Assembly: GCA_050011775.1 (NCBI GenBank)
Contig: JBEKIL010000014.1
Location: forward strand, 1-64,000
Source: CAVZMI01 sp050011775
Lineage (GTDB): Bacteria > Bacteroidota > Ignavibacteria > UBA10030 > CAVZMI01
Direction: 5' to 3'
DNA: 64,000 nucleotides
Numbering within the stretch: position 1 is the first letter of the stretch; every line of letters starts with the position of its first letter. The translations under genes and the position numbers were made by a program. Positions 9,933 to 18,844 of this stretch are shown piece after piece. A model generated the notes under the pieces. It made no database searches. It had not been told where the DNA came from and saw only the letters and a list, made by a program, of their open reading frames with translations.

Positions 9933-10130
9933 GAAATTCTGATCCGGAAAATCAAGACAGCGGGGAATCCTCCAAAGAAGATTCTGTAGGCGGATACAAA
10001 TGTGATTAAGGTAGACGACAAAGATATTTCCTTTAATACCATAGAGGTTTTGGATGAAGAAGTAATTTTAGTGCCGTATGCAGAAAATTTAATTCATTTC
10101 AGGATTACCAGTAAGATTAAGAAGGGATGA
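9933..10130 (+). pseudogene. Decayed copy of the GH2 gene 3' region
   Basis: The DNA matches positions 8142-8330 of the intact GH2 gene nearly base for base at many places (for example AATGTGATTAAGG and GGTTTTGGATGAAGAAG). Read in the same frame it gives EILIRKIKTAGNPPKK..., a TAG at 9987-9989, then ADTNVIKVDDKDISF...VLDEEVILVPYAENLIHF..., ending in TGA just before the next gene. The intact protein reads EILTQEIKTAGSPAK and ADRNVIKADGEDLSF in the same place. It starts 14 bp after the GH12 stop, so the GH12 gene sits between two direct copies of this segment. Confidence 0.88.
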
Positions 10131-10133
10131 GAT

Positions 10134-12104
10134 ATGAAAATTGGTTACAGTTTACTGATCAGCGGTATGTGGCTGCTTGGAGCGTTCCCACTTTTCGGAC
10201 AGGAAAGCACAAATTGTTTTATGACAGATTTTGAATCCAAATATATCATCGATAGCCCTCCTTTTCAACAGGAGGCTAAAACGACGACAACTCCCACCGT
10301 CACCGTTACATTCTACGCAAACGATACCCTCGTTGAAGTATCAAAATATCTCTACGGCAATAATGCGAATACGTATATGACCCAGATGGTGGATCAGCCG
10401 TCGTTGATCGATTACATCTCTCTCCTATCTCCAAATATACTTCGTTTTCCGGGAGGTAATTTGAGCAGTGTTTACTTCTGGGATGCCCTCCCAGGTTTAC
10501 CACCGGCCGATGCTCCTGACTCCCTGGTGGACGGTTCTACTGGCGAGAACTCACCGGCCTCTTACTGGTATGGTAAAAATACATTTTCATGGACTATTTC
10601 GGTCGATAATTACTATAACATGCTGGGTATGACCGGCAGTACCGGTATAATCACGATCAACTATGCGTACGCCCGGTACGGGACCTCACAGGATCCGGTC
10701 GCAACGGCAGCACATTCGGCAGCGAATTGGGTTCGCTACGATGACGGTCGCACGCGATTCTGGGAAATCGGAAATGAAAATTACGGTGAGTGGGAAGCAG
10801 GGTACAGGATTGATCCGAGTAAAAACAAAGACGGTCAACCCGCCGTCATTACCGGCGAACTCTACGGAACGCATTTTAAGGTATTTGCCGATTCCATGCA
10901 CAAGGCAGCTCAAGAACTCGGCTACACCATCTATATCGGTGCCGTACTCTACGAGCAGGCCTACGGAACTTCGACGCAATCTGCCTGGGATGCCGGATTT
11001 TTCAAACAAGCCGGCAATGCGGCCGATTTCTTCATCGTGCATTCTTATTACACAAATTATATGGAAAATTCATCCGCGGCGACCATTCTCAATTCCGCCG
11101 CTACCGTTACAACCAACATCATGAATTATGTGAAGCAGGTGATAAATGCCAAAAAAGTATCGATGAAGCCGATTGCTCTTACGGAGTGGAATATTTTTGC
11201 CGTGGGATCCAAACAGATGTGTTCGTTCATCAATGGTATGCACTCCGCTATCGTGCTGGGAGAATTGGCAAAGAATGGATACAGCATGTCAAGCCGGTGG
11301 GATCTGGCCAACGGGTATGAAAATGGAAACGATCACGGCATGTTCAACATTGGCGATGAGCCTGGAGGCGTGCCCAAATGGAATCCGCGTCCCCCTTTCT
11401 TTTACATGTACTTTTTTCAAAGATATTTTGGGGATCATATTCTAAGATCATACGTTACCGGAAATAGTAACGTCTTGGCGTACGCGTCTATATTTGGTTC
11501 CGGACACGCCGGGATTGTGGTTGTGAACAAAGGTACGGCCGAGCAGGTCGTGAAATTGGAACCCTTGTATTACGGGTTCGGCGAACGATATTACGTTTAT
11601 TCCCTGACAGGCGGCAGCGGCAATGGCGATTTCTCACAGGCAGTGTACGTGAATGAAACCGGTCCGACTAATACAACCGGCGGGCCGATCAAAGATCTGG
11701 AGGAAATACCTGCGTGGGGTTATTCCATCGGTGATGAAATCAGGTTCATATCGCCCCCCAGATCTGTGCAATACATATTAATCGAGCCCGGTGATCAAAT
11801 GCTGGCCGTGAAAAGCGATCGAAATCCCGGTGTAGTTGATCAGTTTAAATTATATCAGAACTATCCGAATCCGTTCAACCCGCAGACTACGATCTCTTAC
11901 TCCCTGCCGCGGGCAAGCAGTGTCACATTGAGAATCTATGATCCCACGGGACGCGAGATCGCAACACTTATTGACAATGAGAGAAAAGCAGCAGGCACAT
12001 ATGAAATCTCATTTAATGCAAAACATTTACCAAGCGGAGTCTATTTCTATCGCTTAAGGACAGAGAACTTCACTGAAACCAAGAGCATGGTATTAATTAA
12101 GTAG
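10134..12104 (+). CDS. Secreted GH51-like clan GH-A glycoside hydrolase, T9SS substrate
   Basis: 656 residues with a signal peptide (residues 1-22). The catalytic barrel (about 55-400) has ILRFPGGNLSSVYFWD near its start, the acid/base motif RFWEIGNENYGEW (Glu about 215) and a probable nucleophile in ALTEWN (Glu about 351). The GNE...TEWN layout resembles GH51 alpha-L-arabinofuranosidases. A beta domain (about 440-560) and a T9SS sorting domain (about 575-656) follow. It may remove arabinose from arabinosylated xyloglucan or act on another plant-wall bond; the sequence does not fix the substrate, and related clan GH-A families remain possible. An AAGGG precedes the ATG, inside the relic upstream. 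Confidence 0.7.
   Translation: MKIGYSLLISGMWLLGAFPLFGQESTNCFMTDFESKYIIDSPPFQQEAKTTTTPTVTVTFYANDTLVEVSKYLYGNNANTYMTQMVDQPSLIDYISLLSPNILRFPGGNLSSVYFWDALPGLPPADAPDSLVDGSTGENSPASYWYGKNTFSWTISVDNYYNMLGMTGSTGIITINYAYARYGTSQDPVATAAHSAANWVRYDDGRTRFWEIGNENYGEWEAGYRIDPSKNKDGQPAVITGELYGTHFKVFADSMHKAAQELGYTIYIGAVLYEQAYGTSTQSAWDAGFFKQAGNAADFFIVHSYYTNYMENSSAATILNSAATVTTNIMNYVKQVINAKKVSMKPIALTEWNIFAVGSKQMCSFINGMHSAIVLGELAKNGYSMSSRWDLANGYENGNDHGMFNIGDEPGGVPKWNPRPPFFYMYFFQRYFGDHILRSYVTGNSNVLAYASIFGSGHAGIVVVNKGTAEQVVKLEPLYYGFGERYYVYSLTGGSGNGDFSQAVYVNETGPTNTTGGPIKDLEEIPAWGYSIGDEIRFISPPRSVQYILIEPGDQMLAVKSDRNPGVVDQFKLYQNYPNPFNPQTTISYSLPRASSVTLRIYDPTGREIATLIDNERKAAGTYEISFNAKHLPSGVYFYRLRTENFTETKSMVLIK
11856..12104 (+). 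repeat. T9SS C-terminal-domain cassette, copy 2
   Basis: This is the partner of the 249-bp segment at the end of the GH12 gene. The sorting domains are far closer in DNA than those of the other T9SS substrates here, whose C-termini share only the QNYPNPFN motif. Confidence 0.85.
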
Positions 12105-12181
12105 TAATGCAAGGGTAAGACATCGGGTCCTCAAGAAGTACTTTGGATATTGAAGCCATCGGCTGTTGAAGGGATTCTTGA

Positions 12182-15100
12182 ATGTTGACCGTGAAATATT
12201 TTTTCCTCTATATCGTTTGTTTCCTAACATCTCTGAATGCAACCTTTGCCCAACACTCGCCTTTATGGATTAACGAGTTCATGACGTCGAATGTCCTCGC
12301 CTTTGAAAATACCAATGGCGATTACGCTGATTGGATAGAAATTTATAATTCCAGTAACACAGCTATTGACCTGGCCGGTCTCTATTTCACAGGTGATCCT
12401 GGTACAAATACTTACTGGCAAATTCCAGGCGGACAGTCATCAAGGACAACGATTTCTGCAAAAGGATATCTGGTATTATTTGCAGATAAAATGACAGAAC
12501 TTGGAGCAAATCACCTTGGTTTCAAGCTGAGCAGTGAACAGGGGAAGATCGTATTGATTGGTATAGATGGTACGACGATACTTGATTCGTTCTCTTATGG
12601 ATATCAATTCCGTGATATTTCATACGGAAGGTTCCCGGATGGTGGAGGACAATGGATGTATATGCCCAGTTTTACTCCAGGCGCATACAACAAACAAGGT
12701 TTTAGTACATTCGTATTACCTCCAACAATAGATCAGGAAGCGGGTTTTTATACCAATGTATCTGTTGTATCTGTGTCCATTCAACCTGCCGCTGCGGGCG
12801 ATACGATTCGTTATACGCTAAATGGCTCCGATCCCGGTGAAGAATCACCACAGTACACATCACCCATCGGGATAACTCAGACTGTGATTGTTAAAGCAAG
12901 ATCGTTCAGATCCGGTTCAATGCCGAGCCAGATAACCACGAAGGCTTTTTTTCATGCTGATCACACCCTAGCTGTTCTTGCGCTGATGACAGATCCTAAG
13001 AACCTTTATGATCCGGTCACGGGCATTTATGTTAATGACAAAGACGGCCGTGGCTGGGAACGCTTCGGAGAGCTGGAATATTTTAAAAATGGATCACTTG
13101 CTTTCCACATCCCTGCGGGATTACGTATCCAGGGCAACACCGGACCTGTTGATTTCGGTAAAAAGTCTTTCCGCGCATATTTCCGGAATGGATATGGTAA
13201 AGATAGATTGGTCTATCCATTATTCCCGGGCAATCCAGTAACATCATTTGCTGCGCTTGTCTTTCGTTCCGGTTATGATGACGATATCGAACCGAAAAAT
13301 GCTTATGGAACTCTTATACGAGATCCGCTGGTCAGCAAGCTCTGGCAAAGAATCGGCGGGCTTACTCCGCAAGAACGTTTTATTGTTCTTTATCTAAACG
13401 ACAGCTACCATGGTATTTATGATCTTAAAGAGAGCATCGACGAGAATTATATATGCGATCATACGGGATATCAAGATGTCGATCTCATCCGCACGCGCTG
13501 GGATTCCCTCGAGACTATCCATGGCGATAAGGTCGAATGGTACGATATGGTTGACTTTTTCCGGACCAATTCATTTACCAGCGACTCGAAGATTGCCGAA
13601 GCTGCCCGGTTCCTTGACCTCGAGAACTATACGAACCTGCAGGCATTGACTCACGCTACCGAGTATAAGTCATGGGCTTACGGCGTTTCCGCTTTCCGTG
13701 AAAAGTCACCCAATGCATTATGGCGCTGGACAATATGGGATGCAGACCGTTCTTATGCTGAAATCAACTGGAACGGATTTACCGAGATGTACAGTCCCCT
13801 TGCCGATTATCTGGACACGCTCATCACAAAAAAACTTTTACAGAATCAGACCTACAAAATAAACTTTATCAACAGGATGGCCGATCTCCTGAATACGACC
13901 TTCTCGCCTGAAAACATAAAAGCAATAATCGATTCTCTGGCTCACTCTATTGAAGCCGAAATTCCCAATGAAGTCGTAAGATGGAACTATTCTGTAGCGA
14001 AATGGAATGCGAACGTGGACTCTTTAAGGACTTTTTCCGAACGGAGACAGTCGATTGTCCGTCAGCAAATACAGAATTATTTTAGTCTCGGCGGTCAGGC
14101 AAACCTCACCGTAGAAATTTCGGGGAAGGGAAGACTTGTCGTCAACACAATAAAAATAGATAAATTTCCATGGTCAGGGAAATACTTCCGCGGCATTCCC
14201 ATTACGGTAACGGCAATTCCTGATCCAGGCTTTCAATTTTTGAGATGGGAAGGATCGTCTCCGCAAGCAGGCAAAAATGTGACGTTGAATCTCTCGGGAG
14301 ATACCACTCTATCAGTCGTGTTCACCCAGTCCGGAAATGCTAATGCCGAACTCATTGTGCCGCAACGGATAAAACCGGGACAGCTTCTGCCGATAGTCGT
14401 GCGAATACGCGATGCAAATGGCAACATCAATCCGATCGAACAAACCCCGATCACCATTACATTTGGAGACGCACATGCAGATACTGTAATCGCCATCAAG
14501 CGCGGCGCAGGAACGGGTATAGTTCAGATTAATGCTGCATCACCGTTTCAGGTGTCCGTTCAGAACATTAATGTCCCCCCTGTGCAAAAGCAAATTGCCA
14601 TTTCATCGGTTCCTACTGTTTCATATTCCGGCACATTGACTGCGAGCGAACAGGTTTGGGACAACACTGCCGACCGTCTTATTACCGCTGACATGACTAT
14701 TCCTGTCGGATGTCATCTGACAATAAAACAAGGGACATGGATTCTTTTAAAAAAATACGTAAACATATACGTCGAAGGCAAGCTGACGGTGGAAGGAACC
14801 GACAGCGAACCGGTGATTTTCACATCGGAAAAATGGTCAGAACCGTGGGGAGGGATGGAATTCAAGGGTGCAATCGGAACATTTGAATATTGCATGGTGT
14901 CAAACGGCGGCGGCGATATGTCGAAAGGGTATCCGACAGACGACGGCTGGCATACAGGACATCAGCATATTTTCTATGGGAGGAATAATTCAGATTTTAC
15001 ATTCAACCAGTGTTTCTTCCTCTACTCACCCGGAAAGGTTTTTGGTGTGCAGGATGGCACGGTGACAGTCCGGAACTGCGTTTCTTCATTTGTCTGGCTC

Positions 15101-16582
15101 GGTGGAGAATTTCACAGGGTGTTCTTGAAGTATACGAACAGTCATATCATGAATCTCCCGGACGACAACAATGCAAGCTACACTGAGGATATCGACACCG
15201 ACGGATTCCATATCGACTATGTGAATCCGACATATCCTCAATATTCCATCATCGATTCCTGTTATTTTATCACCGGAAAGGATGATGCGATCGATCACCA
15301 TGCTTCACGACTGAAGATATCAAACTGCTGGCTTGAAGATTTTGTTCACGAGGGTGTGGCGGCATCAGGCCGTGATACCGTAAAGATCTTCAATACAGTT
15401 GCATTGAATAACGATCAGGGATTTGAAGATGGCTGGTCGGATCCGGGAGTCAACAGAGAACCATATGTCATTATCGATCATTGCATTGCAGTCGGTAACA
15501 ATGTCGGCCTGCGTATCGGTGATAGCTACAGCTGGACATATAATAATAGTATGAAAGTCACAAACTCGATTATCTACAACAACAAGGATAACATTCTGAA
15601 CTACCTAAACAGCACACATGCGCCGCTGGAAGGGGCGCTTGAAATTTCATATTCCATGACAAATGATCCAGACTACAATGCCTCACCGTATTGCATCACA
15701 GGAGTACCCAGCTTTGATTCATATTATTATTTGCTTCCCGGTTCCCCTGGAATCAACAAGGGTATGCGTGGAACAAACATGGGAAGGGCGGATTCAACTG
15801 CATTGACCGTGGGTTCGGTTATAATCAATGAGATAATGTACAACGCACCGGCGGGAATGAATTCGAAAGACTGGGTTGAGTTGTACAACTCACAAGCAAC
15901 GGCTCAGGATCTTTCAGGTTGGATCTTGAAAGATGATAATGATGCACATATTTTTATCATTCCATCAGGTACAATCATTCAGGCAAATGGATACCGCGTA
16001 ATATGCGAGGACACCGCCGAATTCAAACCGATCTATCCGAGTATAACCACTATTTCAGGAAATATTCCGTTTGGCTTCGGAGGCAAAGATCAGGTACGTC
16101 TTTTTATACCTGAAGGTCAAATTGTCGATAGTGTCTCATATAACAATAATAGTCCCTGGCCCGGCGAAGCGGACGGCGATGGTTATACAATCGTATTAAT
16201 AGATCCTGCCAAAGATCACACGCTTCCCGCTAACTGGAGCAGGTCCGGTCAGTACGGAGGTTCACCGGGAAGACAAAATTTTATAGCAGATAGTGGAGGA
16301 CAGCAGGGCTCTACTCCGACACAGTATATCCTTGAGCAAAACTATCCTAACCCGTTTAATTCATCCACCGTCTTTCGTTTTTCCCTACCTCAGCAAAGCC
16401 ATATTGAGCTTGAAATATTTGATATTCTGGGTCGCCATGCTGCGACGATATTTTCCGGGCAACTACTACCGGGACGATATAACCTACCATGGAAGCCGGA
16501 AAATCTCAGCAGCGGTGTCTACCTGTATCGAATCCGAGCCGGTAATTTCATTGCCATAAAAAAGCTTATCCTTCTGAAGTAA
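12182..16582 (+). CDS. Large secreted LTD / CotH-kinase-like / beta-helix protein, T9SS substrate
   Basis: 1466 residues with a signal peptide (1-23). In order: a lamin-tail domain (about 25-170, WINEFMTSN...DWIEIYN), a chitobiase C-terminal-like module (about 180-255, IRYTLNGSDPGEE), a CotH-kinase-like domain (about 260-600) with HGIYDLKESID (about 410-420) and WDADRSY (about 519-525), a bacterial repeat module (about 640-715), a right-handed parallel beta-helix (about 815-1200), a second lamin-tail domain (about 1205-1330) and a T9SS sorting domain (about 1390-1466). CotH proteins are known as secreted protein kinases in spore formers; here the domain is surface-directed. Lamin-tail domains are common in exported bacterial proteins. 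The beta-helix could bind or cleave polysaccharide, but I see no certain lyase residues. Function not assigned. Confidence 0.75.
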   Translation: MLTVKYFFLYIVCFLTSLNATFAQHSPLWINEFMTSNVLAFENTNGDYADWIEIYNSSNTAIDLAGLYFTGDPGTNTYWQIPGGQSSRTTISAKGYLVLFADKMTELGANHLGFKLSSEQGKIVLIGIDGTTILDSFSYGYQFRDISYGRFPDGGGQWMYMPSFTPGAYNKQGFSTFVLPPTIDQEAGFYTNVSVVSVSIQPAAAGDTIRYTLNGSDPGEESPQYTSPIGITQTVIVKARSFRSGSMPSQITTKAFFHADHTLAVLALMTDPKNLYDPVTGIYVNDKDGRGWERFGELEYFKNGSLAFHIPAGLRIQGNTGPVDFGKKSFRAYFRNGYGKDRLVYPLFPGNPVTSFAALVFRSGYDDDIEPKNAYGTLIRDPLVSKLWQRIGGLTPQERFIVLYLNDSYHGIYDLKESIDENYICDHTGYQDVDLIRTRWDSLETIHGDKVEWYDMVDFFRTNSFTSDSKIAEAARFLDLENYTNLQALTHATEYKSWAYGVSAFREKSPNALWRWTIWDADRSYAEINWNGFTEMYSPLADYLDTLITKKLLQNQTYKINFINRMADLLNTTFSPENIKAIIDSLAHSIEAEIPNEVVRWNYSVAKWNANVDSLRTFSERRQSIVRQQIQNYFSLGGQANLTVEISGKGRLVVNTIKIDKFPWSGKYFRGIPITVTAIPDPGFQFLRWEGSSPQAGKNVTLNLSGDTTLSVVFTQSGNANAELIVPQRIKPGQLLPIVVRIRDANGNINPIEQTPITITFGDAHADTVIAIKRGAGTGIVQINAASPFQVSVQNINVPPVQKQIAISSVPTVSYSGTLTASEQVWDNTADRLITADMTIPVGCHLTIKQGTWILLKKYVNIYVEGKLTVEGTDSEPVIFTSEKWSEPWGGMEFKGAIGTFEYCMVSNGGGDMSKGYPTDDGWHTGHQHIFYGRNNSDFTFNQCFFLYSPGKVFGVQDGTVTVRNCVSSFVWLGGEFHRVFLKYTNSHIMNLPDDNNASYTEDIDTDGFHIDYVNPTYPQYSIIDSCYFITGKDDAIDHHASRLKISNCWLEDFVHEGVAASGRDTVKIFNTVALNNDQGFEDGWSDPGVNREPYVIIDHCIAVGNNVGLRIGDSYSWTYNNSMKVTNSIIYNNKDNILNYLNSTHAPLEGALEISYSMTNDPDYNASPYCITGVPSFDSYYYLLPGSPGINKGMRGTNMGRADSTALTVGSVIINEIMYNAPAGMNSKDWVELYNSQATAQDLSGWILKDDNDAHIFIIPSGTIIQANGYRVICEDTAEFKPIYPSITTISGNIPFGFGGKDQVRLFIPEGQIVDSVSYNNNSPWPGEADGDGYTIVLIDPAKDHTLPANWSRSGQYGGSPGRQNFIADSGGQQGSTPTQYILEQNYPNPFNSSTVFRFSLPQQSHIELEIFDILGRHAATIFSGQLLPGRYNLPWKPENLSSGVYLYRIRAGNFIAIKKLILLK

Positions 16583-16665
16583 ACCGGCTAATCCAATATT
16601 GTATCGGGGATAGATGGGAAAACTCCAAGACCTTTGATGGAAGACAAAAAGAAGGAAAGTGAACA

Positions 16666-16859
16666 ATGAGATCGGCCTTAATCGACAGTTATGCATTAAT
16701 CGCAAACCTCGAAAACGAATGTCGCATACTGATTGATACGCCGCTGCACTGGCAATTAAACGAAAGAGTGAATTAATCACAGCTGAAAAAATATTTAAAC
16801 AGGTTGAAAAGGATGTTAGGATACGATGGTTAAGAGTGCAGGAAAATAATTATGAATAG
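16666..16859 (+). pseudogene. vapC-type PIN toxin remnant with internal deletion
   Basis: An ATG after GAAGGAAAG opens MRSALIDSYALIANLENE, the typical start of a PIN-domain ribonuclease with its first catalytic Asp. After a short scrambled stretch and a change of frame, the DNA reads (D)-stop-YAAALAIKRKSELITAEK followed by KQVEKDVRIRWL, the typical end of the same domain. The central part of the domain is missing. The ATG overlaps a TGA (ATGA) that ends ...MEDKKKESEQ, which may be the tail of the antitoxin, since such overlaps are usual in vapBC operons. A broken toxin-antitoxin pair is therefore likely. Confidence 0.65.
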
Positions 16860-16900
16860 TATGAAATTATTTATGGAATTTAAAAAAGCATATGTTGAAC

Positions 16901-18097
16901 TTATGCTTTCTTTTTCTCGAGAATGAATGCCGCATCGAGCTCAAACAATAATTCATCCCTGCATACGTCTGCCACTACATTCACAGAGGGCATGCTGGAA
17001 ATGCCCAGTTCTTCGGCGATTGTCTGATAGACAGAAAAATCCTGCCGGCGTTTGAGGAACACCGTAGCTTCGCAGAGGTCTTGAAGCGTTGCACCCTCTG
17101 AAGCGATCAATACAGAAACCACATCGAGTGTTTGCCGGATCTGGGCAGCCGGGTTGCCAATGAATACACTTTTACCATGTTCATCGATGGAGGCCGTACC
17201 GGAAACCAGTATCAATTTACTGTCCGGTTGTTCGACCACTGCAGCGCGCGAGAATGCGGAGCCATAGCGGAACGGTGAACGTTGTTTGATTCCGTAAGCG
17301 GGACGGATTTGAATAGAGCTCCCCGGAGAACGATGAACGGCGAATACATCCATTGTAGCCGGGAGTCCGGAGGGATTTCTGCCTTCAATGCCTGTGCTTG
17401 CAGGAAGGTACATCTGTTCAGCCTGCAATCTGGAATCTGCGTTTTCGATAAAACCATATTCGGAATAACAACGATTTCTCACTGCATTAAAATCGTCGTA
17501 CCACTCTAAAATATCCGATATGTATATCCATGTACGCACTACATCCTGATACGAGGCGCCTTCTGCACGGAGTAGTCTCTCGGCCTGGCGGAACATTGCT
17601 TCGGACTGAGATTTTCTATTGATATTTTTTACGTCGGTCGGTACTCCCCCATCAACATTATGGAGTATAAAAAATGTGGAGCCATTGAGATTCCAGGCTC
17701 GGCCTTTTGGATTTCCCTGATCCAGGATTGTCCGTACACGGGTACCCGAGCCGGGTTTCAAAGCTCTAATCTGAACACCGGCAAATTTATTTTCCAGACA
17801 AGACTCGCCTTCCACAAAAGTTACCGGTGTATTTATTTCCATTGTATGTTTACGAAGCGCGCGGGCCCGTGCTTCTAGAATCTGCGGTTGAATTCCGATG
17901 TCACCGAAGCATCGTTCATGAACGACTTGGCTGGAGGAAGCGGATAACAGATCGGCAATCCTGTCGTAGATTTCCTCCGCAGATTGCTCAGCATCCGTAC
18001 CCCCTTTCGTGACCGAGGCACTGATAAATAATTGGTCGCGCATTGATGTTTCAAAAAAATCAAATGTGGGGAATGATTTGACTGAACGTTCTATCAT
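16901..18097 (-). CDS. Double RidA/YjgF-like protein, chorismatase-like
   Basis: 398 residues with two RidA-fold regions: one around residues 115-240 (VRTWIYISDILEWYDDFNAVRN) and a better conserved one around 285-398 (LILVSGTASID, IRQTLDVVSVL, CEATVFLKRRQDF). The fused, degenerate-plus-conserved arrangement, and the STGIEGRNPSG segment, resemble the FkbO/Hyg5 chorismatase branch of the family, although plain RidA-type deaminases are also possible. There is no signal peptide, so it is cytoplasmic. AAGGAAAA precedes the ATG. It lies downstream of the propeller/membrane modules on the same strand, separated by the relic of a fourth propeller gene, so it may have belonged to that transcription unit. 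The substrate is unknown. Confidence 0.7.
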   Translation of the reverse strand: MIERSVKSFPTFDFFETSMRDQLFISASVTKGGTDAEQSAEEIYDRIADLLSASSSQVVHERCFGDIGIQPQILEARARALRKHTMEINTPVTFVEGESCLENKFAGVQIRALKPGSGTRVRTILDQGNPKGRAWNLNGSTFFILHNVDGGVPTDVKNINRKSQSEAMFRQAERLLRAEGASYQDVVRTWIYISDILEWYDDFNAVRNRCYSEYGFIENADSRLQAEQMYLPASTGIEGRNPSGLPATMDVFAVHRSPGSSIQIRPAYGIKQRSPFRYGSAFSRAAVVEQPDSKLILVSGTASIDEHGKSVFIGNPAAQIRQTLDVVSVLIASEGATLQDLCEATVFLKRRQDFSVYQTIAEELGISSMPSVNVVADVCRDELLFELDAAFILEKKKA

Positions 18098-18179
18098 CTA
18101 TTTTCCTTGTTTAGCGATTTATCTTGTTTTGTTCAATTAAATTCGGATCCGTATCGGAGATCTTCTCTTTTCGGCACTT

Positions 18180-18521
18180 TTATTTTGCATTGCATTGGGA
18201 TCCAGCTTCGCTGTCAGAGTATCCTGTATTGAGCTCGAGCTTTTTCCGGATGTCTCCGGTTAATTCGAGCAGATACAGATCAGTGCTGGGGAGAAAAAAC
18301 GATAACTGACCGTATTGGGACGCGGTGAAGATGAGAAAACGGCCGTCCGGAGATATTCTCGGCTGGCTAATGCTCAATCCCATTTCGGCTGAGGAGAGTA
18401 CGGCTTCAAGTTTTTCCCAGATTTCTTTATTCGTGCGAACTTTTAGGTCTCCAAAAACAGAACACCTAAATATATTGCATAATTTGATATTGTCAAGCAT
18501 TATCTCAGAATATAGTGGCAC
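18180..18521 (-). pseudogene. Stump of a fourth haem-propeller gene
   Basis: About 75 codons (roughly 18201-18424) align with the third and fourth blades of the three complete propeller proteins: LEAVLSSAEMGLSISQPRIS, PDGRFLIFTASQYG, TDLYLLEL, KLELNTGYSDSE. The complete paralogues read ETVLLAKETGLSINQPRVS, PDGRWLTFSMCEY and SDLYILDL at the same place. The codons before it do not resemble the family, the CxxCH region is absent, and the frame stops soon after. It lies downstream of the first complete pair, as expected for the end of an older tandem copy. Confidence 0.8.
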
Positions 18522-18844
18522 TACATTTTGGGGAATTTCTGGCTTTTATTCCACTAAGTTGTTCATTTTAAATAATTTAACTTTTTTACAAACTCCATAT
18601 GTGTTAAAGATCTGTTGGAGCAAAATTATCAGATAACCTTGGTGTGCATGCACGACTCTTCTTCCTTGCTATCGGGATGCTTGCAGGTTCTGAAGAACCG
18701 GAGATGTCTAATCGTGCGTTTATGCATATGCTTTCCTTCTTTCATGTCATTGGTATACTCTTTGATCTATGCACATCTATTATAAAAAATGCTAGTGAGG
18801 TGTTGGCTGCCATTTTGAATTCATCTCTTCAATCTTCTTTATAC
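18522..18844. other. Non-coding gap, no feature recognised
   Basis: This 323-bp stretch between the propeller stump and the first complete propeller gene holds no gene I recognise. Short open stretches exist on both strands but match nothing in the neighbouring families. No strong hairpin with a T-run was seen after the propeller gene stop. Confidence 0.5.
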
